Below are positions 1 through 8,595 of a stretch of DNA of 44,958 nucleotides, in pieces (the stretch's first letter is position 1; every line of letters begins with the position of its first letter). Made by a program: the position numbers and the translations under genes. The stretch is from JAGWRA01 sp035534615 (GTDB taxonomy: Bacteria; Acidobacteriota; Vicinamibacteria; Vicinamibacterales; CAVVIG01). The stretch is taken from the NCBI GenBank assembly GCA_035534615.1, contig DATLRO010000053.1, positions 1 through 44,958 of the forward strand, in the 5' to 3' direction. Under the pieces are notes generated by a model that did not search any database, was not told the DNA's origin, and saw only the letters and a program-made list of their open reading frames with translations.

Positions 1-455
1 GTCACGTGCGGGTTGCCCAGCCGGAAGGCGTTCGCCCGGAGATCGGACAGCAGCGCCCGGACGCCCGGCAAGTCCACCCGGGTCCGCTCCGCGTAGACCA
101 GCCGGATCTGCGCCCAGCACAACTGCTCGAGGTCGCCCGCCAGCGTCGCCAGTGAGACCGCCCGCCGGTAGCGATCGAGCGCCTCGCCGGTCCGGCCGGC
201 GGTCATCGCGATGTGGCCGAGGACCACCTCGCAACGGCTGGCGCGCGCGTTGTCGAGCTGCCGGGCACAGACGATCCGCCGCGCCAGGTCGACCGCCTCG
301 TCGTAGGCGCCCGTATGCTCCAGCAGTTCCGCCCGCAGGACCTGCGTGCCGAGCGGCTCGGCGTGACCGCTGGCACGGCCCAGTTCGCGCAGCGCCTCAC
401 CGAACCGGCCCACGCGCGCCAGCGCCTCCGCCCGGCTCTCGGAATTCCCCTGCAT
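1..455 (-). CDS. TPR-type repeat protein, N-terminal part (runs off left edge)
   Basis: This is the first ~151 codons of a gene read on the minus strand; the rest lies beyond the left edge. The ATG at 455 is preceded by GAGGTGG about 4 nt upstream, a good ribosome binding site. The product begins MQGNSESRAEALARVG and consists of helix-turn-helix hairpins with the TPR-like pattern of small and large hydrophobic residues (for example AEALARVGRFGEALRELG and RTGEALDRYRRAVSLA). No signal peptide is seen. TPR arrays mediate protein-protein contacts. In this kind of bacterium such N-termini are often joined to kinase, cyclase or transcription-factor domains, but nothing visible here shows what follows. 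The repeat class is fairly sure; the overall function is unknown. Confidence 0.6.
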   Translation of the reverse strand, partial: MQGNSESRAEALARVGRFGEALRELGRASGHAEPLGTQVLRAELLEHTGAYDEAVDLARRIVCARQLDNARASRCEVVLGHIAMTAGRTGEALDRYRRAVSLATLAGDLEQLCWAQIRLVYAERTRVDLPGVRALLSDLRANAFRLGNPHV

Positions 456-792
456 GATCCACCTCGTTCTGCCGACAGGGGCGGCTCGGCCAACGGCGGG
501 GGCAGGCCCGCCCGGCCGGGGCACCGGACGCACAGATCCAACGTGTGGGGTATCGACGACAGCTTAGCTCAGCCGTTCTCAAGCTGAACCGCTCGAGTTG
601 AGTGAGCTCGAGTTTCTGTGCAAATCGAAGGGCGAACAACAGACGAACATCTGCGCGAAGGCGCCATTGCGCCTGCCCCGTCTGGCGCTCCTGGTCTCGT
701 GGGCGCTGCAGAAAGCCCCATGACGGCCGATGAACTGGATACGGCTGTTCGTGTTTCCGCACGCGGCCGTTCATGCGGCGAAGGAGCTGCGC
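456..792. other. Gene-free region upstream of the hybrid kinase
   Basis: No convincing gene is seen between the divergent TPR gene and the hybrid kinase. It holds a direct repeat CTCGAGTT at 592-599 and 607-614 (15-bp period); each copy contains the palindrome CTCGAG, so the pair could be an operator. A TTGAGT (598-603) lies 17 bp before CAAATC (621-626), which is too weak to call a promoter. Confidence 0.4.
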
Positions 793-2685
793 GTGCCACG
801 CACCACGAATCCGATTCCGTCCTACGGCAGTGCCGTGATTGCCGTCGCGCTCGCCATACTGCTCACCCGCGCCGGCGGTACGGCACCAGTGGTCTGTTTT
901 CTGATCTTCATGGCTGCCTCGGCGGTGGCCAGCTGGTTCGGCGGACGCGGTCCCGGGTTGGGGTCGGTCGCTGCCGGCGCGCTCGTCGGGCTCTGGATCA
1001 GCGTGCGCCAGGGGGCGGCTCCCTGGCCGCTCGCGCTGTCCACGCTCCTGTTCCTCGTGGTCGGCAGCCTCGTGACCGTCCTGATTGCGCGGCGCGGCGA
1101 GCTGAAAACCGCGCTGGCGTACGCGGACGCCCGCCTCCAGGCGGCGCAGGCGGTCGCCCGGGTGGCCGTCTGGGCCGTGGATCGGCGCGGCGTCCTCACG
1201 TACCGGGGAGGCGCCGTCCTCGACAGCCTCCACATTGGCCCGGACGAAGCCACCGACCGCCCGATGGAGGATCGCTGGCAGGACGCCCCCGCGCTGCTCC
1301 GGGCAATACGCACCGCGCTCCATGGCGAGACGACCACCGGGCTGATCGACGTGGGCACCCGCCGCCTGGACGTGTCGTGTGCGCCCGTCCGTGACGCCCG
1401 CGGCACGGTGGTGGGGGCCGCCGGCGCCGCCGTCGACCAGACGGATCGCCTCAACCTCGAGGAACAGCTGCGTCAGGCGCAGAAGATGGAAGCGCTCGGC
1501 CAGCTGACCGGCGGCATCGCCCATGACTTCAACAACATCCTGACGGCCATCCTCGGCTACAGCGACATGACGCTCGCCCAGATCGGGCCCGACAAGCCGA
1601 TCTGGAAGGACCTCAAGGACATCCATCAGGCCGCGACGCGCGCCGCGTCGCTCACCCGCCAGCTGCTCGCCTTCTCGCGCAAGCAGCAGATCAAGCTCGG
1701 CCCGGTCGACCTCAACGGCACGGTGCGCGACATCGAGAAGATGCTCCGCCGGCTCATCGGCGAGGACATCGCAATCCAGCTGCACCTGGCCAGCGATCTG
1801 GGCGTCATCACCGCGGACACCGGCCAGCTGGAGCAGGTGCTCATGAACCTGGCGGTGAACGCGCGGGACGCGATGTCCGAGGGAGGCCGCCTCACGATCG
1901 CCACCTCGCGCATCGACCTGGCCGACAGCTACGTCGCCGACCATCCGGCCGTCATCGCCGGGCCGTACGTGCAGCTCACGGTGGCCGACACCGGCTGCGG
2001 GATGGACGCCCGGACGAGGGCGCGCCTCTTCGAACCGTTCTTCACGACCAAGGAGCCGGGCAAGGGCACGGGCCTCGGCCTCGCCACGGTGTACAGCATC
2101 GTCAAGCAGTTCGGCGGTTACATCTGGGTCTACAGCGAACCGGGCATGGGGACGACGTTCAAGATCCATTTCCCGGAGCTCGACGTCGTGACGGCCCAGG
2201 TGACGCAGCGGGCCGCCGCCCTGCCGGCCTCTTCCGGCTCCGAGAACGTCCTGCTCGTCGAAGACGAGGATTCCGTCCGCGCCTTCGCGGCGGCGGTGCT
2301 GAAGCGCTACGGCTATCACGTGCTCGAGGCGTCGACGCCGGCCGAAGCGGTCGTGCTCGCCGAATGCCTGAACGGCCCGATCCACCTCGTGCTGACCGAC
2401 ATCGTGATGCCGGGGATGAACGGCGCGGAGATGGTGACGCGGCTCCGCGCGCGGCGGCCCGACCTCAACGTGCTCTACATGTCCGGGTATCCCGAACACG
2501 TCGTGCGCCAGGGAATCCTCGACGCGTCGGTCGAATTCCTCGAGAAGCCGTTCACGAGCACCTCGCTGCTGCACCAGGTCCGGGCCGCGCTCGACGGGTC
2601 CGCCGCCGGCCCGGTCGAGCCACACCCCGAGAGTGCCGCCTCCGGCGACACCGGGGGCGGCCGCTGCGTCTGGGTCGCCCAGTAG
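793..2685 (+). CDS. DUF4118 hybrid histidine kinase with C-terminal receiver
   Basis: This is a membrane sensor kinase with its own receiver domain, likely passing phosphate from His to Asp within the chain. Residues 10-100 hold hydrophobic segments of the DUF4118 type, also found in KdpD. Residues ~115-215 look like a degenerate PAS domain. The HisKA region has the phospho-acceptor His244 in GIAHDFNNIL. The ATPase part shows NLAVNARDAM (N box), DTGCGMD (G1) and GTGLGLATVY (G2). A receiver (~487-605) carries acceptor Asp536 in LTDIVMPG and a conserved Lys in LEKPF. I chose the GTG at 793 because AAGGAG (781-786) sits 6 nt before it; an in-frame ATG at 730 adds 21 residues and has no such site. 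No separate regulator gene is adjacent, so the output partner is unknown. Confidence 0.85.
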   Translation: MPRTTNPIPSYGSAVIAVALAILLTRAGGTAPVVCFLIFMAASAVASWFGGRGPGLGSVAAGALVGLWISVRQGAAPWPLALSTLLFLVVGSLVTVLIARRGELKTALAYADARLQAAQAVARVAVWAVDRRGVLTYRGGAVLDSLHIGPDEATDRPMEDRWQDAPALLRAIRTALHGETTTGLIDVGTRRLDVSCAPVRDARGTVVGAAGAAVDQTDRLNLEEQLRQAQKMEALGQLTGGIAHDFNNILTAILGYSDMTLAQIGPDKPIWKDLKDIHQAATRAASLTRQLLAFSRKQQIKLGPVDLNGTVRDIEKMLRRLIGEDIAIQLHLASDLGVITADTGQLEQVLMNLAVNARDAMSEGGRLTIATSRIDLADSYVADHPAVIAGPYVQLTVADTGCGMDARTRARLFEPFFTTKEPGKGTGLGLATVYSIVKQFGGYIWVYSEPGMGTTFKIHFPELDVVTAQVTQRAAALPASSGSENVLLVEDEDSVRAFAAAVLKRYGYHVLEASTPAEAVVLAECLNGPIHLVLTDIVMPGMNGAEMVTRLRARRPDLNVLYMSGYPEHVVRQGILDASVEFLEKPFTSTSLLHQVRAALDGSAAGPVEPHPESAASGDTGGGRCVWVAQ

Positions 2686-2988
2686 AGGCCTGGTCGCCCG
2701 CCGCCGCCTTCCACGTTCCGCCCGGTCTTCGGATCCGATCACCTCGCGTCGTCCGTGTGCGAAGGTGCGCCGCATCCGCGCACGTGTGCGGAACAGCACG
2801 CCCACGGGGGATGCCCCGCCGCAGTCGCTCCGGACACCCCCACCCCGGACGCACCGCAGAAATCCGGCCCAACGTGTTCGTCTGATGCGTAAATGACTTG
2901 AACGAACTCCGTGCTTCATGAACGGGCATGGAGGTTGCTGGAGCCTGGGAGCCCGTTCATCGTCTGCTTCCCGATGGAGCGCAGTGTC
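2686..2988. other. Gene-free region before the subtilisin gene
   Basis: No gene is seen. The notable element is the inverted repeat at 2918-2960, listed separately. No clear -35/-10 pair was found. Confidence 0.4.
2918..2960. repeat. 10-bp perfect inverted repeat upstream of the subtilisin gene
   Basis: ATGAACGGGC at 2918-2927 is exactly complementary to GCCCGTTCAT at 2951-2960, with a 23-nt loop. It ends 28 nt before the chosen subtilisin start. It could form a stem in the mRNA leader or be an operator; the sequence alone does not decide. Confidence 0.5.
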
Positions 2989-4704
2989 ATGATCACGAAG
3001 TCGTCCGGTGAATCGACCGGAATTCTGAGGGTGCTTGGCACCGTCCTGCTGTCGGTGGCGCTCGTCGGCCTCGGCCCGCAGCCGCAGGCCGCAGGGCGCG
3101 CCGACGCCCCGATCTCGCCCGGGCTGCAGGCCGCGCTCTCGGGCGGCGCCCGCACCTTCCACGTCATCGTCGACGGCAGAACGTCGGCCATCGACGCGTT
3201 GGCGGCCCGCGACGGCATCACGGTTGTCCGGCAGTTCGCGACCGGCGCGGCCGTGCAGGTCACCGCCCGGCAGTTGCAGGCGTTGCGGGCCGACCCGGCC
3301 GTAGATCGCCTCTCGGAAGATGCCCCGGTGCGCGCCGCCTCGTACGAGGTGACACCGGCGGCCGTCGGCGCCGACCAGGTCTGGCACGGCACCTATCCGG
3401 GCGCCGGCACGGCATACACGGGCAAGGGGATCACCGTCGCCGTGATCGATTCGGGCATCGCGAACGTCAAGGCACTCGAGGGCCGCGTGATTGCCAGCAA
3501 GGACTTCACGGGCACCGACGCCGGCGGGCTCGGTGCCATCACGGCGACCATCACCCAGAACCCGCTCAGCCTGTCGACCGTGCTCGACGCCGTGACCGGC
3601 GTGGTCGGAGGCCTGGTGCACACGACGACCTCGCTGCTCGGCGGCCTGCTGAGCGGTGACGGCAGCACGCCCGGCAACGCAAACGACGACGGGTACGGTC
3701 ACGGCACCCACATCGCCGGCCTGATTGCCGGAGCCCAGGTGAACGATCCCGCGCTCAGCAGCCCTTACAGCGGCATTGCGCCCGACGCCAGGCTCCTCGA
3801 CCTCAAGGTGCTCGACAACCAGGGCGCGGGTAACGTCAGCTCGGTCATCGCCGCCATCGAGTGGGCCATCACCTATCGCCAGAAGTACAACATCCGCGTC
3901 CTGAACCTGTCGATCGGCCGCCCGGTCACCGCGTCGTATCAGAGCGATCCGCTCTGTCAGGCGGTGGAGCAGGCGGTGCACGCGGGGCTCGTGGTGGTGG
4001 CAGCGGCCGGCAACCTGGGCCAGAACGCCAGCGGCCAGACGGTGATCGGCGGCATCACCTCGCCTGGCAACGCGCCGGACGCCCTCACGGTCGGTGCGCT
4101 CAACACGTTCTACACGGTGCCCCGCTCCGACGACGCCGTGACCACCTACAGCTCGCGCGGTCCGACGTACATCGACAACCTGCTGAAGCCCGATCTCGTC
4201 GCGCCGGGCAACCGGGTCGCATCGGTCGAGGCGCCGAATTCGTACCTGATCGACACGTATCCCACCCTGCAGGTGGATCACGACGGCCCGTACGCATATA
4301 TGCAGCTGAGCGGCACGAGCCAGGCGGCGGCTGTCGTGAGCGGCGCGGTGGCGCTGCTGCTGCAGGCGGATCCGTCACTGACGCCGGCGCAGGTCAAGGC
4401 GGTGCTGCAGACGACCAGTACCTTCCTGCCGGCCGCCGGCCTCATCGGCGGCGGCGCCGGCAGCCTGAACGTCGCCGCGGCCGTCAGCGCCGTGACGACA
4501 GGCGATCTGCTGCCGGCCACGACGATCGGCGGCGAATCGGCTGCCTCGAGCGGCGTGGCGTTCGCACCGACCGATTCAACCGTGAACGGCAGCACCATCA
4601 TCTGGGGCAACACCATCATCTGGGGGAACACGATCATCTGGGGCAACACCAACGTCTGGGGCAACACGATCATCTGGGGCAACAGCTACGTTCCGGGGCA
4701 GTGA
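2989..4704 (+). CDS. Secreted subtilisin-like (S8) serine protease with WGN-repeat tail
   Basis: This is an extracytoplasmic peptidase of 571 residues. A signal peptide (hydrophobic core VLGTVLLSVALVGLG) is followed by an I9-type propeptide (about residues 50-105) and the S8 domain. The triad is visible: Asp154 in VAVIDSGIA, His238 in GHGTHIAG and Ser444 in SGTSQAAA; AAAGN supplies the oxyanion Asn. Between Asp and His is an unusually long Leu/Thr-rich insertion. The C-terminus ends in five tandem TIIWGN-type hexapeptides. The ATG at 2989 was preferred because GGAG at 2976-2979 lies 9 nt upstream and the signal peptide then begins normally; ATGs at 2974 and 2911 are alternatives. The HD-GYP gene starts 19 nt downstream, so the two may be co-transcribed. 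Confidence 0.88.
   Translation: MITKSSGESTGILRVLGTVLLSVALVGLGPQPQAAGRADAPISPGLQAALSGGARTFHVIVDGRTSAIDALAARDGITVVRQFATGAAVQVTARQLQALRADPAVDRLSEDAPVRAASYEVTPAAVGADQVWHGTYPGAGTAYTGKGITVAVIDSGIANVKALEGRVIASKDFTGTDAGGLGAITATITQNPLSLSTVLDAVTGVVGGLVHTTTSLLGGLLSGDGSTPGNANDDGYGHGTHIAGLIAGAQVNDPALSSPYSGIAPDARLLDLKVLDNQGAGNVSSVIAAIEWAITYRQKYNIRVLNLSIGRPVTASYQSDPLCQAVEQAVHAGLVVVAAAGNLGQNASGQTVIGGITSPGNAPDALTVGALNTFYTVPRSDDAVTTYSSRGPTYIDNLLKPDLVAPGNRVASVEAPNSYLIDTYPTLQVDHDGPYAYMQLSGTSQAAAVVSGAVALLLQADPSLTPAQVKAVLQTTSTFLPAAGLIGGGAGSLNVAAAVSAVTTGDLLPATTIGGESAASSGVAFAPTDSTVNGSTIIWGNTIIWGNTIIWGNTNVWGNTIIWGNSYVPGQ
4594..4701 (+). repeat. 18-bp tandem repeat encoding Trp-Gly-Asn hexapeptides
   Basis: Five in-frame 18-bp units (starting at 4594, 4612, 4630, 4648 and 4666) encode TIIWGN, TIIWGN, TIIWGN, TNVWGN and TIIWGN. 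A diverged sixth unit (SYVPGQ) runs directly to the stop codon. Units differ mainly at third codon positions, so the amino acids appear to be under selection. Confidence 0.85.
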
Positions 4705-4723
4705 GCGCGGCGGCCGGCCAGTT

Positions 4724-7105
4724 ATGGACACAGCGCACTTCAGCCGATCGGGCCAGGTCTACCTCTCGGCCGTCATCGCGGCAGGACTGGCGATTCTCGC
4801 CGGATCGCTGCTGTCGGTCATCGGCCACGGCGCAGGTGCGGGGTGGCTGCTGCTGGCGGCGCTCACGGCGATCGGGAGCTCGGCCAGCGTGGGGCTGGTC
4901 GCCGTGCCAGCGTCGATCTCGGTGGCCGACACGTTCGTCTTCGCCTCGATCCTCCTCTACGGACCGGCAGCCGGTGCGCTGACCGCCGCCATCGATGGCC
5001 TCGTCGCGTCGTGTCGCACGCCCAGCGTGCGACGCCAGGCACACCGCCTCCTGTTCAACGTCTCGGCGCCCGCCATTGCGGTGTGGTGCGCTTCCTGGAT
5101 CTTCTACAGCGTCGCGGGGTTGCCGGCCACCGGGATCGGCGCGGCGCCGCTCGACCGGCTGCTCGTACCGTTCGCCATCTGCGCCGTCAGCTACTTCATG
5201 CTCAACAGCGGCCTGATCGTGGCCGCCGTCTCGTTCGAAGCGGGCCTGCACCCCGGTCGCATCTGGCGACGGGATTTCGCCTGGCTGTCGTTGAATCCTC
5301 TGTGCGGCGCTTCGCTCGCCCTCATCCTGCTCGCCTACACACGATCCATCGGTGCGTCGCAGGTCATCCTCGTCGCCCCGGTGATCGTCGTGGTCTACGT
5401 CACGTTCCGGACGGTCATGGGACGCGTCCGTGACACGAACGCCCACCTGCTGCAGGTGAACCGCCTCCACCTGTCGACCGTGGAGGCGCTGGCCATGGCG
5501 ATCGACGCGAAGGACCAGGTGACGCACGGCCACATCCGGCGCGTGCAGGCCTTCGCCGTCGGCCTCGCGCGCCGGCTCGGCGTGACCGACGACGGCCTCA
5601 TCAAGGCGATCGAAGCGGCCGCGCTGCTGCACGACACCGGCAAGCTGGCCATCCCCGAGTACATCCTCAACAAGCCGGGACGGCTGACACCGGCCGAGTT
5701 CGAGCGGATGAAGACGCACGCCGGCATCGGCGCCGACATCCTGTCGTCCATCGACTTCCCGTTTCCGGTGGTGCCGATCGTCCGGCACCATCACGAGGAC
5801 TGGGACGGCAGCGGCTACCCGGACGGCCTCCGCGGCACCGACATTCCGCTCGGCGCGCGGATCCTGTCGGTGGTCGACTGCTTCGACGCTCTGACGTCCG
5901 ATCGGCCCTACCGGCGCGCCCTCCCGGAGGCGGAAGCCAACCGGATTCTCGTCGAACGCCGCGGCAGGATGTACGACCCGCTCGTCGTCGACACTTTCCT
6001 GCGCGTGCAGCGGGAGCTCGCCGTCGCGGTCTCCGTCCCCGCGGCGCCACCGGCCATCTGCCTGGAGCCGGCCGCCACGGCGATCGCCAGCGGAGACGAT
6101 GACCCGCAGGTACGGGCGGCTGAGGCCGACGAGGGCGCGAGCGAGGCGGCCGCATCCGCGGTAATGGCGCTGCTGGGCCTGGCCGGGGCGCCGGAGGCCC
6201 CGGCAGCTGACGCCGGGCTGCTCGCCCTGGCGCAGCTCTCCCGGCTCGCGCCCGCCGACCTGCTCGTGCTGTACGCGTACGATGCCACCGGCGACGTGCT
6301 GGTCGCCGGGCCAGCCCTCGGTCTGCACGCCGGCGACATCGCCGGCCTGCACATGGCGCCGGGCGAGCGGCTGAGCGGCTGGGTTGGCGCCTGCCGTCGA
6401 ACCTCGGTGAACTCCGACCCGGCGCTCGATTTCGCTGGTACGCCCGCCGCCTCGGCCTTCGGTAGCTGCCTGAGCGTGCCGCTGGTGGACGGCGAGCGGC
6501 TCGTCGGGGTGGTGACGTTGTACGCCGTCCGCCGGCAGGCGTACACGGCCGGGCACCGGCGGGCGGTCGAACTCGCCGCCCACCCCGCCGCCTGCGCGGT
6601 CGCCCGGGCGGCGCGGGCCGACAGCGCACGGGCGGTCGACGCCCTCACCGGCCTGCCGCCGCGCGCCGCGCTCGACCGTCTGGCCTCCAGCCACGCGGGC
6701 CTGGCCCTGCCGGGGCCCGTGGCCGTGCTGATCATCGACGTTGGCGTGACGGAGGCGTCCGGACTGGCGGGCCCCGCCGACGACGCCTCGATGGCACAGG
6801 CGGCGGCACTGACACGCGCGGCGCTGAGGCCGGGCGATTTGCTGTTCCGGTGGGAAGGTGACCGGCTCGCGGCGGTTCTGGCCCAGACCCGGCCGGACGA
6901 AGCGCGGGCCCTCGCGGACCACCTGGCGGCCCGGCTGACCGGCGCCGTGGCGACCCCCTACGCCGCGCCGCTGCCAGTCACGACCGCGGTCTTCGCCAGC
7001 TCGCGCGACGGGACCGGACTCGTCGACCTGCTCGCGCGCGCGGCGGTCGCCGACCCGTTCCCCTTCGGCATGAACTCGGTCGATTTCGTCGCGGCAGTGT
7101 CGTGA
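4724..7105 (+). CDS. Membrane HD-GYP phosphodiesterase with GAF and degenerate GGDEF domains
   Basis: This predicted c-di-GMP-turnover protein has 793 residues. The N-terminal ~240 residues form about six to seven hydrophobic helices (MASE-like sensor). The HD-GYP domain follows at ~255-430: His303-Asp304 in LLHDTGK, then HHHEDWDGSGYPDGL with the GYP motif at 364-366. A GAF-like region (~480-630) is next. The last part resembles GGDEF (starts ALTGLPPRAALDRL), but the signature is RWEGDR at 709-714 instead of RxGGDEF, and the metal-site Asp region is altered. Phosphodiesterase activity is therefore plausible and cyclase activity is not expected. The ATG at 4724 lacks a strong ribosome site. 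It follows the subtilisin by 19 nt. Confidence 0.85.
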   Translation: MDTAHFSRSGQVYLSAVIAAGLAILAGSLLSVIGHGAGAGWLLLAALTAIGSSASVGLVAVPASISVADTFVFASILLYGPAAGALTAAIDGLVASCRTPSVRRQAHRLLFNVSAPAIAVWCASWIFYSVAGLPATGIGAAPLDRLLVPFAICAVSYFMLNSGLIVAAVSFEAGLHPGRIWRRDFAWLSLNPLCGASLALILLAYTRSIGASQVILVAPVIVVVYVTFRTVMGRVRDTNAHLLQVNRLHLSTVEALAMAIDAKDQVTHGHIRRVQAFAVGLARRLGVTDDGLIKAIEAAALLHDTGKLAIPEYILNKPGRLTPAEFERMKTHAGIGADILSSIDFPFPVVPIVRHHHEDWDGSGYPDGLRGTDIPLGARILSVVDCFDALTSDRPYRRALPEAEANRILVERRGRMYDPLVVDTFLRVQRELAVAVSVPAAPPAICLEPAATAIASGDDDPQVRAAEADEGASEAAASAVMALLGLAGAPEAPAADAGLLALAQLSRLAPADLLVLYAYDATGDVLVAGPALGLHAGDIAGLHMAPGERLSGWVGACRRTSVNSDPALDFAGTPAASAFGSCLSVPLVDGERLVGVVTLYAVRRQAYTAGHRRAVELAAHPAACAVARAARADSARAVDALTGLPPRAALDRLASSHAGLALPGPVAVLIIDVGVTEASGLAGPADDASMAQAAALTRAALRPGDLLFRWEGDRLAAVLAQTRPDEARALADHLAARLTGAVATPYAAPLPVTTAVFASSRDGTGLVDLLARAAVADPFPFGMNSVDFVAAVS

Positions 7106-7139
7106 CCCCGTGCGGCCGCCGCCCGGCCGGCACGCGGCC

Positions 7140-8141
7140 TCAGCGCCCGCCGAAGAACGACGGCAGCGCCAGGTCCCGCATGGTGTGCAGGCCGGGCGCG
7201 GCGGCCAGCAGGTGCGGGATCGAGTTCACCACCATCGACGCCGTGGCGATGTCGCCGTGGATGCCGCCGGCGATCTTCATCGAGAGGCTCGGCGTCCCGG
7301 TGATCTCCACCGCGTCGTACGACTCCGGCTGGCCGATGGCCGCTTCCATGTGCAGGTGAATCCGCGGCTCGCCGTTGACGTAGCCGACCCCGTCCTGGAT
7401 GATCCCGCAGACATAGCCGGGATCGACGGCGAGAAACTCGCTCGTGACGGTCTCCCCGGTCACCTTCGGCTGGATGTCGTCCGTAATCCGGTCGACCCGC
7501 CAGCCCATCGCGTCGGCGATCATCGCGATCGACTCGGTCAGCCCGACGTGCCGGACGGTCCCGTCCTGCACCTTCTTCTGGAACTGTTCGATCGTGAGGC
7601 CGGCGCCGATCTTCTGCTGGAACGGCAGGCGGCGGCGGGCGGCGTCCTGCACACGACTCACGCGAATCGACTCGACCCGCTCGCAGACCGCCGTGAGCGC
7701 GATCGGCAGGGCGTCCATCGCAAACCCCGGATTGACGCCGGTCCCGAGAACGGCGACCCTCGCCTTCTTCGCGAGCGCATCGATACGCCGGGCCTGGCGC
7801 ACATGCGTGTAACCGGGATACGCCAGCTCCTCGGTCGTCGACACGATCGGCTTCTTCAGCTTGAGGATGCCTTCAATCTGCGGGAGCACCGCCTTGACGG
7901 ACGACCCGGTGCACAGCACGACGACGTCCGGCTTCGCGGCCCTGATGGCCCTGGCCGCATCGTCGGCAATCTTCAGCCCGAGCCGCCGGCGGAGCCCCGC
8001 GACCTCGCCGAGATCCCGGCCGATCTTGACGGGATCGACGTCGATCCCTCCGACCAGCTTGAACGCCTTGCGCTCCGCGATCTGGCGCGCCACGGCGCAC
8101 CCGATCGGCCCCAACCCCACGTGCATCACCCGGATCGGCAT
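7140..8141 (-). CDS. NAD(P)-binding oxidoreductase, dihydrodipicolinate-reductase/diaminopentanoate-dehydrogenase-like
   Basis: The 333-residue protein opens with a Rossmann fold (VMHVGLGPIGCAVARQ) and carries LCTGSS and STTEELAYPG, typical of the dihydrodipicolinate-reductase-like family that includes 2,4-diaminopentanoate dehydrogenase. No signal peptide is present, so it should be cytosolic. The start at 8141 has GGAG about 4 nt upstream and a consensus -10 TATAAT at 8179-8184. The gene ends tail-to-tail with the HD-GYP gene, 34 nt apart. It is not next to lysine or ornithine genes, so the true substrate is open. Length and the absence of a DapB C-terminal signature argue against a housekeeping dapB. 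Confidence 0.7.
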   Translation of the reverse strand: MPIRVMHVGLGPIGCAVARQIAERKAFKLVGGIDVDPVKIGRDLGEVAGLRRRLGLKIADDAARAIRAAKPDVVVLCTGSSVKAVLPQIEGILKLKKPIVSTTEELAYPGYTHVRQARRIDALAKKARVAVLGTGVNPGFAMDALPIALTAVCERVESIRVSRVQDAARRRLPFQQKIGAGLTIEQFQKKVQDGTVRHVGLTESIAMIADAMGWRVDRITDDIQPKVTGETVTSEFLAVDPGYVCGIIQDGVGYVNGEPRIHLHMEAAIGQPESYDAVEITGTPSLSMKIAGGIHGDIATASMVVNSIPHLLAAAPGLHTMRDLALPSFFGGR

Positions 8142-8178
8142 CGTCTCCTGCTCCCGATTCAGACCGGCAACAGCCGGA

Positions 8179-8184
8179 ATTATA
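8179..8184 (-). promoter_or_regulatory. Consensus -10 element for the oxidoreductase gene
   Basis: TATAAT on the minus strand, 37 nt before the ATG at 8141, in an otherwise GC-rich context. No convincing -35 is seen at 16-18 bp. Confidence 0.5.
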
Positions 8185-8219
8185 TCCCGCCGCGCCCGAC
8201 GCGCCGCTGAATCCGCCCC

Positions 8220-8495
8220 TCAGCCTCGTTTCGTGGTCTCGAGGCCGCACCCGGGACAGGTCGCCGGCAGGCGCCGCAGAATCCGGCCGCGGACGGGGTC
8301 GCTGGGGACGTAGACCCGCCGCCCGCACCGCGGGCACCTGAGCAGCTGCATGACCGCATACAGTGCGACCGCCAGGCCCACGAGCGCGGTGAGAAACACC
8401 GGGTTCCTGAGGATGGCGGCCGTCAGCAGTGCCATCCCGCCGGCCATCCAGACCAGGCCGATCACGTTCCGCTTCGCCTGCACGCTCCACGCCAT
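8220..8495 (-). CDS. Small membrane protein with C-terminal zinc ribbon
   Basis: This 91-residue hypothetical protein has two hydrophobic helices (about 11-29 and 33-52) followed by a zinc-ribbon-like tail with Cys54-x2-Cys57 and Cys80-x2-Cys83. The four cysteines and the membrane topology make a real gene likely; the function is unknown. There is no Shine-Dalgarno sequence. Instead TGC-TACACT lies with its last base exactly 6 nt from the ATG, so the mRNA is probably leaderless. It may also read through to the oxidoreductase gene 78 nt downstream, which has its own -10. Confidence 0.65.
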   Translation of the reverse strand: MAWSVQAKRNVIGLVWMAGGMALLTAAILRNPVFLTALVGLAVALYAVMQLLRCPRCGRRVYVPSDPVRGRILRRLPATCPGCGLETTKRG

Positions 8496-8501
8496 GCCAG
8501 C

Positions 8502-8510
8502 AGTGTAGCA
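8502..8510 (-). promoter_or_regulatory. Extended -10 (TGC-TACACT), leaderless start
   Basis: On the minus strand TGC (8510-8508) and TACACT (8507-8502) are followed by GCTGGC and then the ATG at 8495. A start site about 7 nt downstream of the hexamer would fall on the start codon. Confidence 0.5.
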
Positions 8511-8580
8511 AAGCGGGCCCGGGGTCGGCCTCCCCCCGCCACGGTTCGCCTTCCTCCCGGACTCTTGTTAGGATACCGGA

Positions 8581-8595
8581 CCGACCCTGGGTCGG
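8581..8595. repeat. 15-bp perfect palindrome next to a candidate -10
   Basis: CCGACCC-T-GGGTCGG. Immediately upstream, on the plus strand, is TGT-TAGGAT (extended -10 like, 8576-8584). Together they look like a regulated promoter pointing at the gene relic at 8713-8899. Confidence 0.35.

Noticed and set aside
598..626. TTGAGT-N17-CAAATC as a promoter for the hybrid kinase
   Set aside because: The spacing is right, but the -10 matches consensus at only two positions.
397..4281. A stop-free minus-strand frame of ~1,290 codons opposite the hybrid kinase and the subtilisin
   Set aside because: It is a by-product of extreme GC content and codon bias of the sense genes. The translation is Arg/His/Asp/Gly-rich with no domain, and the sense-strand genes have clear motifs.
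4670..6922. Long minus-strand open frame (~750 codons) opposite the HD-GYP gene
   Set aside because: Low-complexity antisense shadow; HD-GYP and other motifs are on the plus strand.
6620..7105. Active diguanylate cyclase at the HD-GYP protein C-terminus
   Set aside because: The GGDEF signature is RWEGDR, so the catalytic loop and metal site are not intact.
7140..8141. Housekeeping dapB (4-hydroxy-tetrahydrodipicolinate reductase)
   Set aside because: The length (333 residues) and C-terminal half differ from DapB, and no lysine genes are nearby; it fits the diaminopentanoate-dehydrogenase-like relatives better.
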